The position numbers and the translations under genes are program-made. From Candidatus Gastranaerophilales bacterium (GTDB lineage: Bacteria; Cyanobacteriota; Vampirovibrionia; Gastranaerophilales; Gastranaerophilaceae), in contig CALUPW010000001.1 in NCBI GenBank assembly GCA_944322785.1, forward strand, positions 1 through 64,000: 64,000 nt of DNA, given 5' to 3'. Position 1 is the stretch's first letter; every line of letters begins with the position of its first letter. Below, piece by piece: positions 17,624 through 25,978 of the stretch. The notes below the pieces were generated by a model. That model ran no database searches, was not told the DNA's origin, and saw only the letters and a list, made by a program, of their open reading frames with translations.

Positions 17624-18985
17624 ATGCAAATTTGTTTAAAAAAACTTAGTTATGAAAATATTGAATCTTCAAAAGAAATACAAAAATGGCTTAGCCAATT
17701 TAAAGAAGATGAAAAAAAGATTTTATATGATCTACTTTTACATCTTGTATTTATATCAAGAGACACCTTTTCTGAATGGTGCAATAATAAAATAGGGCAA
17801 CTATTAAAAGAATACCCGAAAGAAAAATTTGCATTATATTGTGTAAGAGACCTTGAAGCCAATTTTTATTGGGATGATGCTTCTGGTGAAATTGCTTTAA
17901 GAACTGTTAAATATCAAGGAAGCGAAGATTTTGTATGTTCAATTGTTGGTAATTTTGCAAAATTACACAGCAATTGCTACGAACATGCAAGTATTTCAAC
18001 TTTAAAAAAACATAAAATCCATAAAATTATTTTTATTGATGATTCTATTGGTAGCGGAAGAAAAGTATCGACATTTTTAAAAAAGGTCTTTAATAATAAA
18101 ACTTTTTTAAGCTGGTGGAATTATAATTTAATAAAGATATATATTATTTCTTTTGCGAGGACAAAAAAAGCAGAAGAATATATCATTAAATCTCTTCCCG
18201 GAATAGAACATTATACAAGAAAATACCCTAAAAGTAACAAAATATGTTTCATTAGCCGTATTGTTTATAGAAAAGATGATTTAGAAAAAAGATGGGGAAA
18301 AAATTATGTTGAAATTAAAAATCTTTGCGGAAAACAAACAGGTATAAAAAACAATAAGTATGGATTTGGGAAAGTAATGTCAAACATTGTTTTTTATCAT
18401 AGTATTCCAAACAATATTCCCGGAATTCTTTTCCTTTCAACAGAAAACAAAGAAGCTTTATTTGATAGTTCCAGAGTTTTTCCTAAATGGTTAATTGATT
18501 TGTTAGCAAAGACAAGTACTTCAAATAAAATTACAGATAAGAAACTTATGAATGAATTTCTTATGCATATTAAACGAGGAATACGAAAAAAATCAAGTAT
18601 TGCTTTAGCCATGGATTGCGACGTAATGATTGTAGATACATTAATAAATCAGGCAATAATATTAAACTTAATTGACAATAATTTTATTATTACCAAAGCG
18701 GGAATGGATTTTTTGAAGAAAAATAAATTTTGTAATAAAATAGAATATAATAAAAGTTTGTATATACCTAAAAAATGGTGTATTAATCAAGCTTCTGCTC
18801 AGCCGTTCGCTAATAATATGCGAACAGATTCAGATAATATTAATTATAATTTATCTGATGGGGGATTCGGATTGAATTCTCTGGAAAGAACTGACGAAAT
18901 AACGGCAAAGCCGTCCTCTATCATTGAACCTATCTATCCATCGGGGTCTCGGGTGCGCTTCAATGATAAAGGTCATGAAGACTAA
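17624..18985 (+). CDS. Retron accessory protein: phosphoribosyltransferase fold plus winged helix
   Basis: 453 residues. The motif 'KIIFIDDSIGSGRKVSTFL' (about 134-152) is the PRPP-binding loop signature of type I phosphoribosyltransferases (hydrophobic strand, two acidic residues, then a G-S-G turn). The region about 310-375 ('SIALAMDCDVMIVDTLINQA' then 'ILNLIDNNFIITKAGMDFL') reads as a winged helix-turn-helix. PRTase-like proteins are recorded as effectors of one class of retron, recalled as type III. The last 66 codons (from 18786) are embedded in the retron RNA and encode a low-complexity tail, so the real C-terminus is set by the ncRNA rather than by a domain. Its stop lies 12 bases before the RT gene. 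Confidence 0.75.
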   Translation: MQICLKKLSYENIESSKEIQKWLSQFKEDEKKILYDLLLHLVFISRDTFSEWCNNKIGQLLKEYPKEKFALYCVRDLEANFYWDDASGEIALRTVKYQGSEDFVCSIVGNFAKLHSNCYEHASISTLKKHKIHKIIFIDDSIGSGRKVSTFLKKVFNNKTFLSWWNYNLIKIYIISFARTKKAEEYIIKSLPGIEHYTRKYPKSNKICFISRIVYRKDDLEKRWGKNYVEIKNLCGKQTGIKNNKYGFGKVMSNIVFYHSIPNNIPGILFLSTENKEALFDSSRVFPKWLIDLLAKTSTSNKITDKKLMNEFLMHIKRGIRKKSSIALAMDCDVMIVDTLINQAIILNLIDNNFIITKAGMDFLKKNKFCNKIEYNKSLYIPKKWCINQASAQPFANNMRTDSDNINYNLSDGGFGLNSLERTDEITAKPSSIIEPIYPSGSRVRFNDKGHED

Positions 18986-19009
18986 AGGAGTAGTGAGTGG
19001 AAGCTTGGT
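18786..19009 (+). ncRNA. Retron msr-msd RNA overlapping both flanking genes
   Basis: The a1 arm (18786-18801) and a2 arm (18994-19009) pair over 16 contiguous positions: 13 Watson-Crick and 3 G-U. Immediately after a1 comes G18802 in the context CAGCC, the expected branching guanosine. The msr hairpins are GTTCGC/GCGAAC (18805-18810 with 18820-18825) and TCAGATAA/TTATCTGA (18830-18837 with 18851-18858). The msd hairpin has TATCATTGAA/TTCAATGATA (18919-18928 with 18959-18968, perfect), extended by CCT/AGG past one C-A mismatch. A small ACGGC-AAA-GCCGT hairpin (18902-18914) precedes it. The order a1, G, msr, msd, a2, RT is canonical. It lies wholly within the effector 3' end and RT start. Confidence 0.85.
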
Positions 19010-20130
19010 CAATACATCACTTAATAAAAGAAGCTAATAGACAAGGTAATCTTAGCAAAGAAAGTATTATAGATTTACAGTGCTATGCCCAAAATTTGAT
19101 TAAAAATGACGTTCCTGTTATTTTTACATTAATGCATTTAGCATTTATTACAAATCTTAATTATGATTTTCTGTATGGAACAGTATCAAGACGTTTTGAT
19201 AAATCAAATTATAGAATGTTTTCCATAAGGAAACGGAATGGAAAACATAGGTTTATTCATGCTGCAATAAAAAATTTGCATATATTACATAATTACATAA
19301 ATAAAGAAATTTTAAAAAATATTCCAATTCATCCCTGTGCCTATGCTTTTAATAGAAATGGAGGAATATTAAAATGTGCACAGAAGCATTGTGGTTGTGA
19401 GTGGTTATTACAATTTGATTTAAAAGATTTTTTCTTTAGTATTACAGAAAGTAATGTATACAATGTTTTTAAATCTATAGGCTATAAAGATATTTTGGCA
19501 TTTGAACTAGCTAGAATTTGTACAACTACAAGATTACCGCGTTCGTATAATATGCCTCGAAATAAAAATGCCTATAATTATAAACAATATAAATATGATT
19601 TGATTGGGGTATTACCCCAAGGAGCTGCCACGAGTCCCGCATTAAGTAATCTGGTAGCAAAAAATCTGGATGAAGAGTTACAAGAGTATGCGAAAAATCT
19701 TGGTTTTGTATACACAAGATATGCTGACGATTTAACCTTTTCTACAGTGAGTTTACCAAATAATTTATCTATAGATACAATAAGGAAGCAAATTATTAAA
19801 ATTATTAGAAAAAATCATTTCATAGAAAATAAAGAGAAAAGTAGAATTGCTGGCCCCGGAGCAAAAAAATTAGTATTAGGTCTTTTAGTAGATGGAAAAC
19901 AACCTCGAATATCGAAAGAAGGATTTAAAAGGATTGAGGGATTACTATATATTATTAAAAAGTTTGGATTGCAATCTGTTGCAAAGGAGAGAGGATTTTA
20001 TTCTACATATGGTTTAATGAACCATTTGATAGGACTTATGGCATACTTAAAAGATGTTGATATTGCTAAATATAACAAAATTGAACCTTTATTTTCTGAA
20101 ATAAAAAGTAGATATGGTGAATTATTTTAA
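18997..20130 (+). CDS. Retron reverse transcriptase
   Basis: A 377-residue RT. Seen are palm motif 'LLQFDLKDFFFSI' (first catalytic Asp 141), 'LPQGAATSPALSN' (206-218) and the catalytic box 'YTRYADDLTFS' (YADD 242-245). The region usually containing the retron VTG signature reads 'LVLGLLVDG' (292-300), with Leu in place of Thr. Size and organisation match retron RTs with no extra fused domain. The only plausible start is GTG 18997, which lies inside the a2 arm of the msr-msd RNA, so RNA folding could modulate RT translation. The enzyme would prime from the 2'-OH of G18802 to make msDNA, whose integrity guards the PRTase effector. Confidence 0.92.
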   Translation: MEAWSIHHLIKEANRQGNLSKESIIDLQCYAQNLIKNDVPVIFTLMHLAFITNLNYDFLYGTVSRRFDKSNYRMFSIRKRNGKHRFIHAAIKNLHILHNYINKEILKNIPIHPCAYAFNRNGGILKCAQKHCGCEWLLQFDLKDFFFSITESNVYNVFKSIGYKDILAFELARICTTTRLPRSYNMPRNKNAYNYKQYKYDLIGVLPQGAATSPALSNLVAKNLDEELQEYAKNLGFVYTRYADDLTFSTVSLPNNLSIDTIRKQIIKIIRKNHFIENKEKSRIAGPGAKKLVLGLLVDGKQPRISKEGFKRIEGLLYIIKKFGLQSVAKERGFYSTYGLMNHLIGLMAYLKDVDIAKYNKIEPLFSEIKSRYGELF

Positions 20131-20155
20131 AAAAATATAACTATCTTCCGACTAA

Positions 20156-20254
20156 AATGTCAAACTCGCGATACTTTTTCTCAAAATCCTTGATACACAA
20201 CACTCGCGATACTTTATCTCAAAATTCCTGATACAAAACAGAGAATTTGACATT
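20156..20254. repeat. Two 38-bp direct repeats inside a 9-bp inverted repeat
   Basis: ACTCGCGATACTTTTTCTCA... (20164-20201) is repeated immediately at 20202-20239, identical at 34 of 38 positions by eye. The pair is enclosed by AATGTCAAA (20156-20164) and TTTGACATT (20246-20254). It lies between the retron RT gene and the 3' end of tRNA-Ala, the usual landing zone of integrating elements, so it may be an attachment or excision site, or a dispersed repeat. Confidence 0.6.
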
Positions 20255-20278
20255 AAAAACGAGGCTATCATAAGCCTC
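20255..20278 (-). terminator. Terminator of tRNA-Ala
   Basis: On the minus strand GAGGCT-TATGAT-AGCCTC is followed by GTTTTT, 10 bases after the tRNA's CCA end. This is a standard intrinsic terminator layout. Confidence 0.7.
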
Positions 20279-20288
20279 TGAATTTTAA

Positions 20289-20364
20289 TGGTGGAGGTTA
20301 GGAGATTCGAACTCCTGACCCTCTGCGTGCAAAGCAGATGCTCTACCAGCTGAGCTAAACCCCC
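20289..20364 (-). tRNA. tRNA-Ala (anticodon TGC)
   Basis: On the minus strand a 76-nt cloverleaf starts GGGGGTT and ends AACCTCC-A-CCA, with the CCA encoded. The acceptor pairs well with one G-U. The D-arm is GCTC...GAGC, the anticodon loop CTTTGCACG gives anticodon TGC with stem CTGC/GCAG, and the T-arm is GGAGTTCGAATCTCC. Its 3' end faces the defence island, consistent with the gene acting as an integration target. Confidence 0.97.
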
Positions 20365-20512
20365 AAAAGGTTTTATTTTATTGTCACAATATTTATTCTA
20401 CATGCTGATTTTTTTTTGTAAAGTATTTTTTTTATTTTTTAGCAAAAAAAAATTTTTTATGTTTTTATATTAATATAATTTATTATTATGTATCTTAACA
20501 TAAGGAGTTTAT

Positions 20513-21802
20513 ATGATTAGCAAAGTAGGTTTAGAAAATATTCATCATGTAGGTTTTCAAGGCAACACAAACATTCTCGACAAATTCAGAGAAACATTAA
20601 AAACCGAATCCGCAAACAACAATGTAAATCTCAGCGGAAACGAAGCGCTTGCAAATTACAACAAACCGATTATCAAAAATGACAGTAATACATTAAAACC
20701 GGCTGAAAATATAGAATCTTTCATTATTAAAGATTTTACAGAACCCATTAAGCTTAAAGGGGACGAAATTAACACTCTCGGAGGAGAAAGAATTTTTAAT
20801 GACGAAGGAAAGCTTGAAGCAATAATTGTTAAAGGCGACAAAACCTCAAAAGAATATATTGTTGATACTGATGCAAACAAGATTACGGAAATTATTGAGC
20901 GTGATAATGAAACCGGTTTTGCAAACCGGATTGATTATTTCGGTATAAAATACAACGAAAATTCAAGCGGAACAGTTCAAGAATTTATTCCGCACACAAA
21001 TAAGCTGAAAAAGGAAAGTAATTTTAACGAAGAAAAGCTAAACTTTGTAAAAATATTTAACGATGATAAAAACATTGAAAATTATTTTGAAAGTGACGGT
21101 AAATTAAGCTGGATCAATGTAAAAGATAACAAAACTGGTTTAACTACTCATTATGTTGTTAATGATGCAAAACAAATCAAATATGCTGACATTGAAGATG
21201 AAAATTACAACTCTTTAAAAGAAATTTCATACGACAAAGGAAAAATCAGAGAAGTTATTGAAAACAAATATAAACCGATTAAAAACATCTACGGAATTAC
21301 ACCTGACAATATACCTCTAAAACCTGCTGTATTTGTTGAAGCACCGGAGATTTCGAAATTAAACGGTGAAAAGAAATTCAATTCCGATGGCACTCTTAAG
21401 CATGTAACAACAACTGACGGAAATAAAAAAACAGAATATATTATAAGTTATGACGGAAAAAGAGTAAAAGAAATAAAAGAATTTAACAACGAACAAAAAA
21501 CAAAAGAAATTTACTTTAATGAAGCCGGAAATACAAATATAAAAGAATATAAAGACGGCAAAATTTATAAAACAACATTTTATACTAAATCAAAACAACC
21601 GGATTGTGTGATGGAATATACACCTGATGAAAAAGTTTCAAAAATTGTTGACTATTATAAAGACGGAACTTCTATAAGAAAATACATGGAAGAAGGTAAC
21701 CCCCAATACGGTTATATAAATATGTGTTTTGATAAAGACAAACAATTGACCGCTGTTGTAATTAAAAATACTGAAACAACAACAACAAAATATGATGATT
21801 AA
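20513..21802 (+). CDS. Orphan protein with MORN/YD-like short repeats
   Basis: 429 residues, hydrophilic, Lys/Asn/Glu-rich, with no signal peptide. The N-terminus 'MISKVGLENIHHVGFQGN' matches the short opening segment with an F-x-G motif seen on several orphan proteins in this window. The body consists of about six degenerate units of the type 'GERIFNDEGKLEAIIVKGD', 'KKFNSDGTLKHVTTTDG' and 'KTKEIYFNEAGNTNIKEYKDG', i.e. F/Y-N-x-x-G-x-L/I strands, resembling MORN or YD-type beta repeats. Shine-Dalgarno AAGGAG precedes the ATG. Function unknown. It is monocistronic and ends with the terminator at 21835. Confidence 0.75.
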   Translation: MISKVGLENIHHVGFQGNTNILDKFRETLKTESANNNVNLSGNEALANYNKPIIKNDSNTLKPAENIESFIIKDFTEPIKLKGDEINTLGGERIFNDEGKLEAIIVKGDKTSKEYIVDTDANKITEIIERDNETGFANRIDYFGIKYNENSSGTVQEFIPHTNKLKKESNFNEEKLNFVKIFNDDKNIENYFESDGKLSWINVKDNKTGLTTHYVVNDAKQIKYADIEDENYNSLKEISYDKGKIREVIENKYKPIKNIYGITPDNIPLKPAVFVEAPEISKLNGEKKFNSDGTLKHVTTTDGNKKTEYIISYDGKRVKEIKEFNNEQKTKEIYFNEAGNTNIKEYKDGKIYKTTFYTKSKQPDCVMEYTPDEKVSKIVDYYKDGTSIRKYMEEGNPQYGYINMCFDKDKQLTAVVIKNTETTTTKYDD

Positions 21803-21834
21803 CGTTTAGAAATTTGTTAAATAATTCAAAAAAG

Positions 21835-21877
21835 TCCTTCGCTTTACAGACAAACATAAATCAGCGGAGGATTTTTT
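21835..21877 (+). terminator. Intrinsic terminator
   Basis: TCCTTCGCT (21835-21843) pairs with AGCGGAGGA (21863-21871), with one T-G wobble, followed by TTTTTT. It ends the 20513 transcript. Confidence 0.7.
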
Positions 21878-21942
21878 GCAGCAAAAAAAATAATCAAATG
21901 CGTATGTGATAACTTATGTTTTTATTGTAATATTATTAAATC

Positions 21943-22722
21943 ATGAAACTCGGAATAACATTTTTAATAATTTTCCTAACATTAGGAATCTGGGGATTTC
22001 TGGTTGAACCATACCTCATGACTGTCAAAAAAATTAAAATCAAAGACGAAAGTTTAAAAGGTCTGAAAATCGTTTTTGCCACTGATTTTCACTACAAACC
22101 CTATGAAAAATTCCGGCTTGTGCGTGATGTAAAAAAGATTAACAAACAAAATGCAGATATAATTTTACTGGGCGGCGATTTTCTAAACGGACATGAGAAA
22201 GGAAAATCCATGGATAGCAAACTTATCGCCTCAGAATTCGGAAAACTAAAATCAAAATACGGAGTTTATGCAATCTTTGGAAACCACGACGTCTGGCAGG
22301 ATGCAGCTGGCGTTTATGAAAACTTTACGAAAAATAATATTACAATACTAAAAAATACCTCTAAAAAAGCAGGTGAAGTTTATATCGCAGGAGTCGAAGA
22401 TATTCAAACTCAAAATCCGGATATTAAAAAAGCTCTTAAAAATACAAAAACCCCGACAATCCTTTTAACCCATTCACCCGATATTATTTATAAAGTTCCA
22501 AAATCAGTAAACCTTACACTTGCCGGTCATCTTCACGGCGGTCAGGTTCGTATTCCTTTTCATGGTGCAGTTGTTGCGCCTTCTATATACGGAACAAAAT
22601 TTGCATACGGAATGTATAATGTCGATAACCGCAAACTTTTTGTTTCAAAAGGTATCGGAACAAGCGTAATACCTGTTCGATTCTTCTGTCTGCCGGAAAT
22701 AGTTGTGATTGAATTTATTTAA
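21943..22722 (+). CDS. Membrane-anchored metallophosphoesterase (YkuE/YaeI type)
   Basis: 259 residues. One N-terminal membrane helix (about 2-22, 'LGITFLIIFLTLGIWGFLV') is followed by a calcineurin-type phosphoesterase with metal motifs in order: 'FATDFHY' (D-x-H), 'LLGGDFLNG' (GD), 'FGNHDVW' (GNHD), 'LLTHSPD' and 'LAGHLHGGQ' (GHxH). This arrangement matches the YkuE/YaeI group, linked to UDP-diacylglucosamine or phospholipid hydrolysis at the membrane, though the substrate here is not known. Its last 8 bases overlap the end of the convergent emrB-like gene. Confidence 0.88.
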   Translation: MKLGITFLIIFLTLGIWGFLVEPYLMTVKKIKIKDESLKGLKIVFATDFHYKPYEKFRLVRDVKKINKQNADIILLGGDFLNGHEKGKSMDSKLIASEFGKLKSKYGVYAIFGNHDVWQDAAGVYENFTKNNITILKNTSKKAGEVYIAGVEDIQTQNPDIKKALKNTKTPTILLTHSPDIIYKVPKSVNLTLAGHLHGGQVRIPFHGAVVAPSIYGTKFAYGMYNVDNRKLFVSKGIGTSVIPVRFFCLPEIVVIEFI

Positions 22723-24298
22723 CTTTGTCAACCTCAACCGGAACCTCAGCCTTTTTAGGTTTCTTCATCAAAATCATCAACGGAATTACAATCAAACAAA
22801 GCACACCGAAAATTCTAAAGGAATCAATAAATGCCCATAATGTTGATTGTTTTACGAGTTGTCCGTAAATAGAATACTGCGACATGTAATTTACAACAGT
22901 ATTTTCGGTGTATGCTGCAAGTGCGCCTGCAGTTGCCTGAACTCTTTCAACAAAAACAGGATTTAAATCATGCAGTTTTCCGACAAGCATATACTGGTGA
23001 ACCTGTGCAAATCTGGTCAGCATCGTTGCAACAAGAGAAGTTCCGATTGCACTTCCGATATTTTTCAAAAGATTTTGAATACCCGTTGCATTTGTCATCT
23101 GCTCGTTTTTCAACGTATCAACAGACAAGTTCATAATCGGCACCATTGCAAGCCCCATCCCGAGTCCCATAAAAAAGTTTGGAATTGCAATATTCATATT
23201 TGAAATCTGCAAATTTAATGCACCGAACGCAAGACTCGCACCGCCGATTAAAGAAAGCCCCAGAACAACCATCAACCGGTTATCCATTCTGTTGGTCAGA
23301 GTTGCTGTTAAAAGCATAGCCGTCATGCTTCCGAACCCTCTGGGCATCATAGTTGCACCGCTTAAAAAAGCCGTATATCCCATCATGCTCTGCAAAAACT
23401 GGGGAAGAATTGCAAGAGATGCGTACAATACCGCCTGAATTACAACCTGAATTATTGTTCCTGCCGAGAAATTACGGTCTTTAAAAACAGATAAATCCAC
23501 AAGTGACTCTTTATTTGTAAGCTGCGAATGGAAAAACAGAATACATGCAATCATTGAAATTCCGAAAGTCCATCTTATCCAAACCGCCGCAAACCAGTCA
23601 TCATTGTTTCCTTTATCAAGAACCGTTTGCAGTGTAACAAGCCAGATTGTCAAATATATAAATCCTTTAACGTCAATTTTAACATTTTTTTGCTTTTTGG
23701 CATACGGCGGATCCTCAAGAAGTTTGTGGCACAAAAGCGCTGCCGCACAGCCAAACGGGACGTTTATATAAAAAATCCACGGCCATGTCCAGTTGTCAGT
23801 AATCCATCCGCCCAGAACAGGTCCGATAATCGGTGCAAGAATTATCCCCATCCCGAAAATCGACATTGCAAGTCCCCGTTTTTCTTTTTCAAAACTTTCA
23901 ATCATAATAGCCTGTGAAATCGGAAGTATTCCTCCTCCGCCAAAACCTTGAAGAATACGGGCAAAAATCATAAATTCAATATTTTTCGCCATTCCGCAAA
24001 GCATTGATGCTATTGTAAACAGCATTATGCTTATTATAAAAAAGTTTTTCCGCCCGAAAACTTTACTGAAAAAGTCAACGGCAGGAATTACAATCCCCGC
24101 TGCAATCAAATAACTTGTCAAAATCCACATGGATTCATCTCTTGTAGCCGAAAAACTCCCGGCCATATGGGGCAGGGCAACGTTTCCGATTGTTCCGTCA
24201 AGAACATATATAAAAACCGCCAGCATTACCGGAATTACCATAATCCACGGGTTAACCGACGGTTTCCATTCTTCTTTTATCTGTTGTTCATTCTGCAT
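22715..24298 (-). CDS. DHA2-family MFS drug exporter (EmrB-like), second copy
   Basis: 527 residues with about 14 membrane segments. The DHA2/EmrB signatures are 'FIYVLDGTIGNVALPHMAGS' (motif D1-like, 28-47), 'RILQGFGGGGILP', 'GMGIILAPIIGPVLGGWITD' (motif C of antiporters) and 'NWTWPWIFYINVPFG'. It would export hydrophobic drugs by proton antiport with the adjacent membrane-fusion protein. It starts 3 bases after the first emrB-like gene and is similar to it throughout, so it is a tandem duplicate; the pair may form a heterodimer or differ in substrate. Confidence 0.9.
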   Translation of the reverse strand: MQNEQQIKEEWKPSVNPWIMVIPVMLAVFIYVLDGTIGNVALPHMAGSFSATRDESMWILTSYLIAAGIVIPAVDFFSKVFGRKNFFIISIMLFTIASMLCGMAKNIEFMIFARILQGFGGGGILPISQAIMIESFEKEKRGLAMSIFGMGIILAPIIGPVLGGWITDNWTWPWIFYINVPFGCAAALLCHKLLEDPPYAKKQKNVKIDVKGFIYLTIWLVTLQTVLDKGNNDDWFAAVWIRWTFGISMIACILFFHSQLTNKESLVDLSVFKDRNFSAGTIIQVVIQAVLYASLAILPQFLQSMMGYTAFLSGATMMPRGFGSMTAMLLTATLTNRMDNRLMVVLGLSLIGGASLAFGALNLQISNMNIAIPNFFMGLGMGLAMVPIMNLSVDTLKNEQMTNATGIQNLLKNIGSAIGTSLVATMLTRFAQVHQYMLVGKLHDLNPVFVERVQATAGALAAYTENTVVNYMSQYSIYGQLVKQSTLWAFIDSFRIFGVLCLIVIPLMILMKKPKKAEVPVEVDKVK

Positions 24299-24301
24299 GT
24301 T

Positions 24302-25873
24302 TTACTGACTCTCTGCTTTCTTTTCTCCTTTCAATAAAAACATAAACGGAATCAAAATAAAACATGCTATTGCAAAAACTTTAAATGTCGTCATATATGC
24401 ACACAGTGTTGACTGCTGAATTAACTGATTGTAAAGCATTTTTGCAGCCATATATGTTGAATTCAGCATATCTCCTGCCTGATGAATAAATGAACCTGCA
24501 TATGTACTTAATCTTTCGGCAAATTGCGGATTTAAATCATGCATATTTTTAACAAGCCCGTTCTGGTGTACCTGAGAAAACCTGGAAATCATCGTTGCAA
24601 CAAGAGAAGTTCCGATGGCACCTCCGATTGTTTTTAAAAGATTTTGAAAACCAGATGCGTTTGTCATCTGTTCATTTCGCAAGGTTATACATGAAAGCGT
24701 CGTAATCGGCATCATCGTAAATACAAGTCCGAGTCCGAACACAAAGTTTGGAAGAACAATATTCATCATGCTGATATCGAGATTTAATTCGCTTAAAATC
24801 CATCCGCCGAGTCCCATACAGAAAAGACCTATAATTCCGTAAGTTTTATAGGTGAGCCGCCCGCCCAAACCGCCGAATATTGCAAGCGCAAGAAAAGCTC
24901 CCATCCCGCGGGGCATAATGGCAAGACCGCTTGTAAAAGCATCATAACCGAGCATATTTTGTAAAAGCTGCGGTAAAATTGCAAGGGATGCAAGAAGAAC
25001 CCCGTTTAACAAAATCAGCATCACGGTTCCGCAGAAAAAGTTTGAATCTTTTAGAACATCAAGTTTTATGAGCGGATATTTACCTTTAACCTGCCACACA
25101 AAAAACAATATTGCACCCAGTACGGCAACAGCAGTCAGCCAGCAAATCCATGTTGCATTAAACCAGTCCGCATCATTACCTTTGTCGAACACAATTTGCA
25201 AAGGAACAAGCCACACACAAAGCCATAAAAAGCCCCATTTATTCAGGTTAACATTTTTTTGTCTTTTTGCATACGGCGGATCTTCAAGGAATTTTTTGGC
25301 AAGAGCAATACACAAAAAACCGAACGGAACATTGATAAAGAATATATACGGCCATGACCAGTTTTCAGTAATCCATCCGCCCAGAACAGGTCCCAAAATA
25401 GGTGCAACAACAACAACCAGTCCGAAAACAGCCATTGCTTTGTTTCTCGCCTCACCCTTAAAACTTTCCATAGTAATTGCCTGCGCCATAGGCATTAGAC
25501 ATCCGCCGCCAAACCCCTGCATGGCACGGGCAATTACTATCATTCCGATAGAATTTGAAACCCCGCACAAAAACGAGGCTATTGTAAATATAAAAACCCC
25601 TACCATAAAAAAGTTTTTGCGCCCGAGAAGCTGACAAAAATAATCTATCATAGGGATTGCAATACTGCTTGCCATCAAATAACTTGTTAAAACCCAGATT
25701 GATTCCTGATTGCTGACCGAATATGAACCTGCAATATGCGGCAGGGCAACGTTTGCAACAGTTTCATCCAATGCATACATAAATGTTGCAAGCATTACAG
25801 GCATTATTATAAGCCATGGATTTGTTTTGGGTACCCATTCTTCCTGCATTACTTCTGTTTTTGTATCTGACAT
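24302..25873 (-). CDS. emrB: DHA2-family MFS drug exporter (EmrB-like), first copy
   Basis: 523 residues, 14-TM DHA2 transporter. 'FMYALDETVANVALPHIAGS', 'AMQGFGGGCLMPMAQAI' and 'VAPILGPVLGGWITENWSWP' are the family motifs. It is the closest partner of the upstream emrA-like gene, from which it is separated by about 105 bases containing a strong hairpin (25897-25943). With the EmrA-like adaptor and the divergent outer-membrane channel it would form a tripartite pump. Symbol is by family role. Confidence 0.9.
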   Translation of the reverse strand: MSDTKTEVMQEEWVPKTNPWLIIMPVMLATFMYALDETVANVALPHIAGSYSVSNQESIWVLTSYLMASSIAIPMIDYFCQLLGRKNFFMVGVFIFTIASFLCGVSNSIGMIVIARAMQGFGGGCLMPMAQAITMESFKGEARNKAMAVFGLVVVVAPILGPVLGGWITENWSWPYIFFINVPFGFLCIALAKKFLEDPPYAKRQKNVNLNKWGFLWLCVWLVPLQIVFDKGNDADWFNATWICWLTAVAVLGAILFFVWQVKGKYPLIKLDVLKDSNFFCGTVMLILLNGVLLASLAILPQLLQNMLGYDAFTSGLAIMPRGMGAFLALAIFGGLGGRLTYKTYGIIGLFCMGLGGWILSELNLDISMMNIVLPNFVFGLGLVFTMMPITTLSCITLRNEQMTNASGFQNLLKTIGGAIGTSLVATMISRFSQVHQNGLVKNMHDLNPQFAERLSTYAGSFIHQAGDMLNSTYMAAKMLYNQLIQQSTLCAYMTTFKVFAIACFILIPFMFLLKGEKKAESQ

Positions 25874-25896
25874 TTCTTTTTCTTTCCTGTTAAAAT

Positions 25897-25943
25897 GGTG
25901 AAGAGCACATTTTTAAATTAAAAATGTCCTTTTACTCTTCACC
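25897..25943 (-). promoter_or_regulatory. Strong intra-operon hairpin between emrA-like and emrB-like genes
   Basis: GGTGAAGAG (25897-25905) and CTCTTCACC (25935-25943) are perfect 9-bp arms, with a further inner pairing ACATTTTTAA/TTAAAAATGT. There is no T-run on the minus strand after the stem (ATTTTAACAGG), so it is better read as an RNA-processing or stability hairpin, or partial attenuator, than as a full terminator. Confidence 0.5.
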
Positions 25944-25978
25944 ACACTCTTTTCTTTTATTTTATAACTTTTAAACTA

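Noticed and set aside
17624-18985. Reading the 17624 protein as a ComF-type competence phosphoribosyltransferase
   Set aside because: It lacks the N-terminal zinc motif of ComF, has a winged helix, and abuts a retron RNA and RT, so a retron accessory role fits better.
18997-20130. RT as part of a group II intron or a diversity-generating element
   Set aside because: No maturase or endonuclease domain, no intron RNA domain V, no template/variable repeat pair; instead a canonical a1/a2 msr-msd lies at its 5' end.
25068-25634. 188-codon open frame antisense to the first emrB-like gene
   Set aside because: Shadow of the MFS gene: no Shine-Dalgarno, unusual composition, and the opposite strand has clear family motifs.
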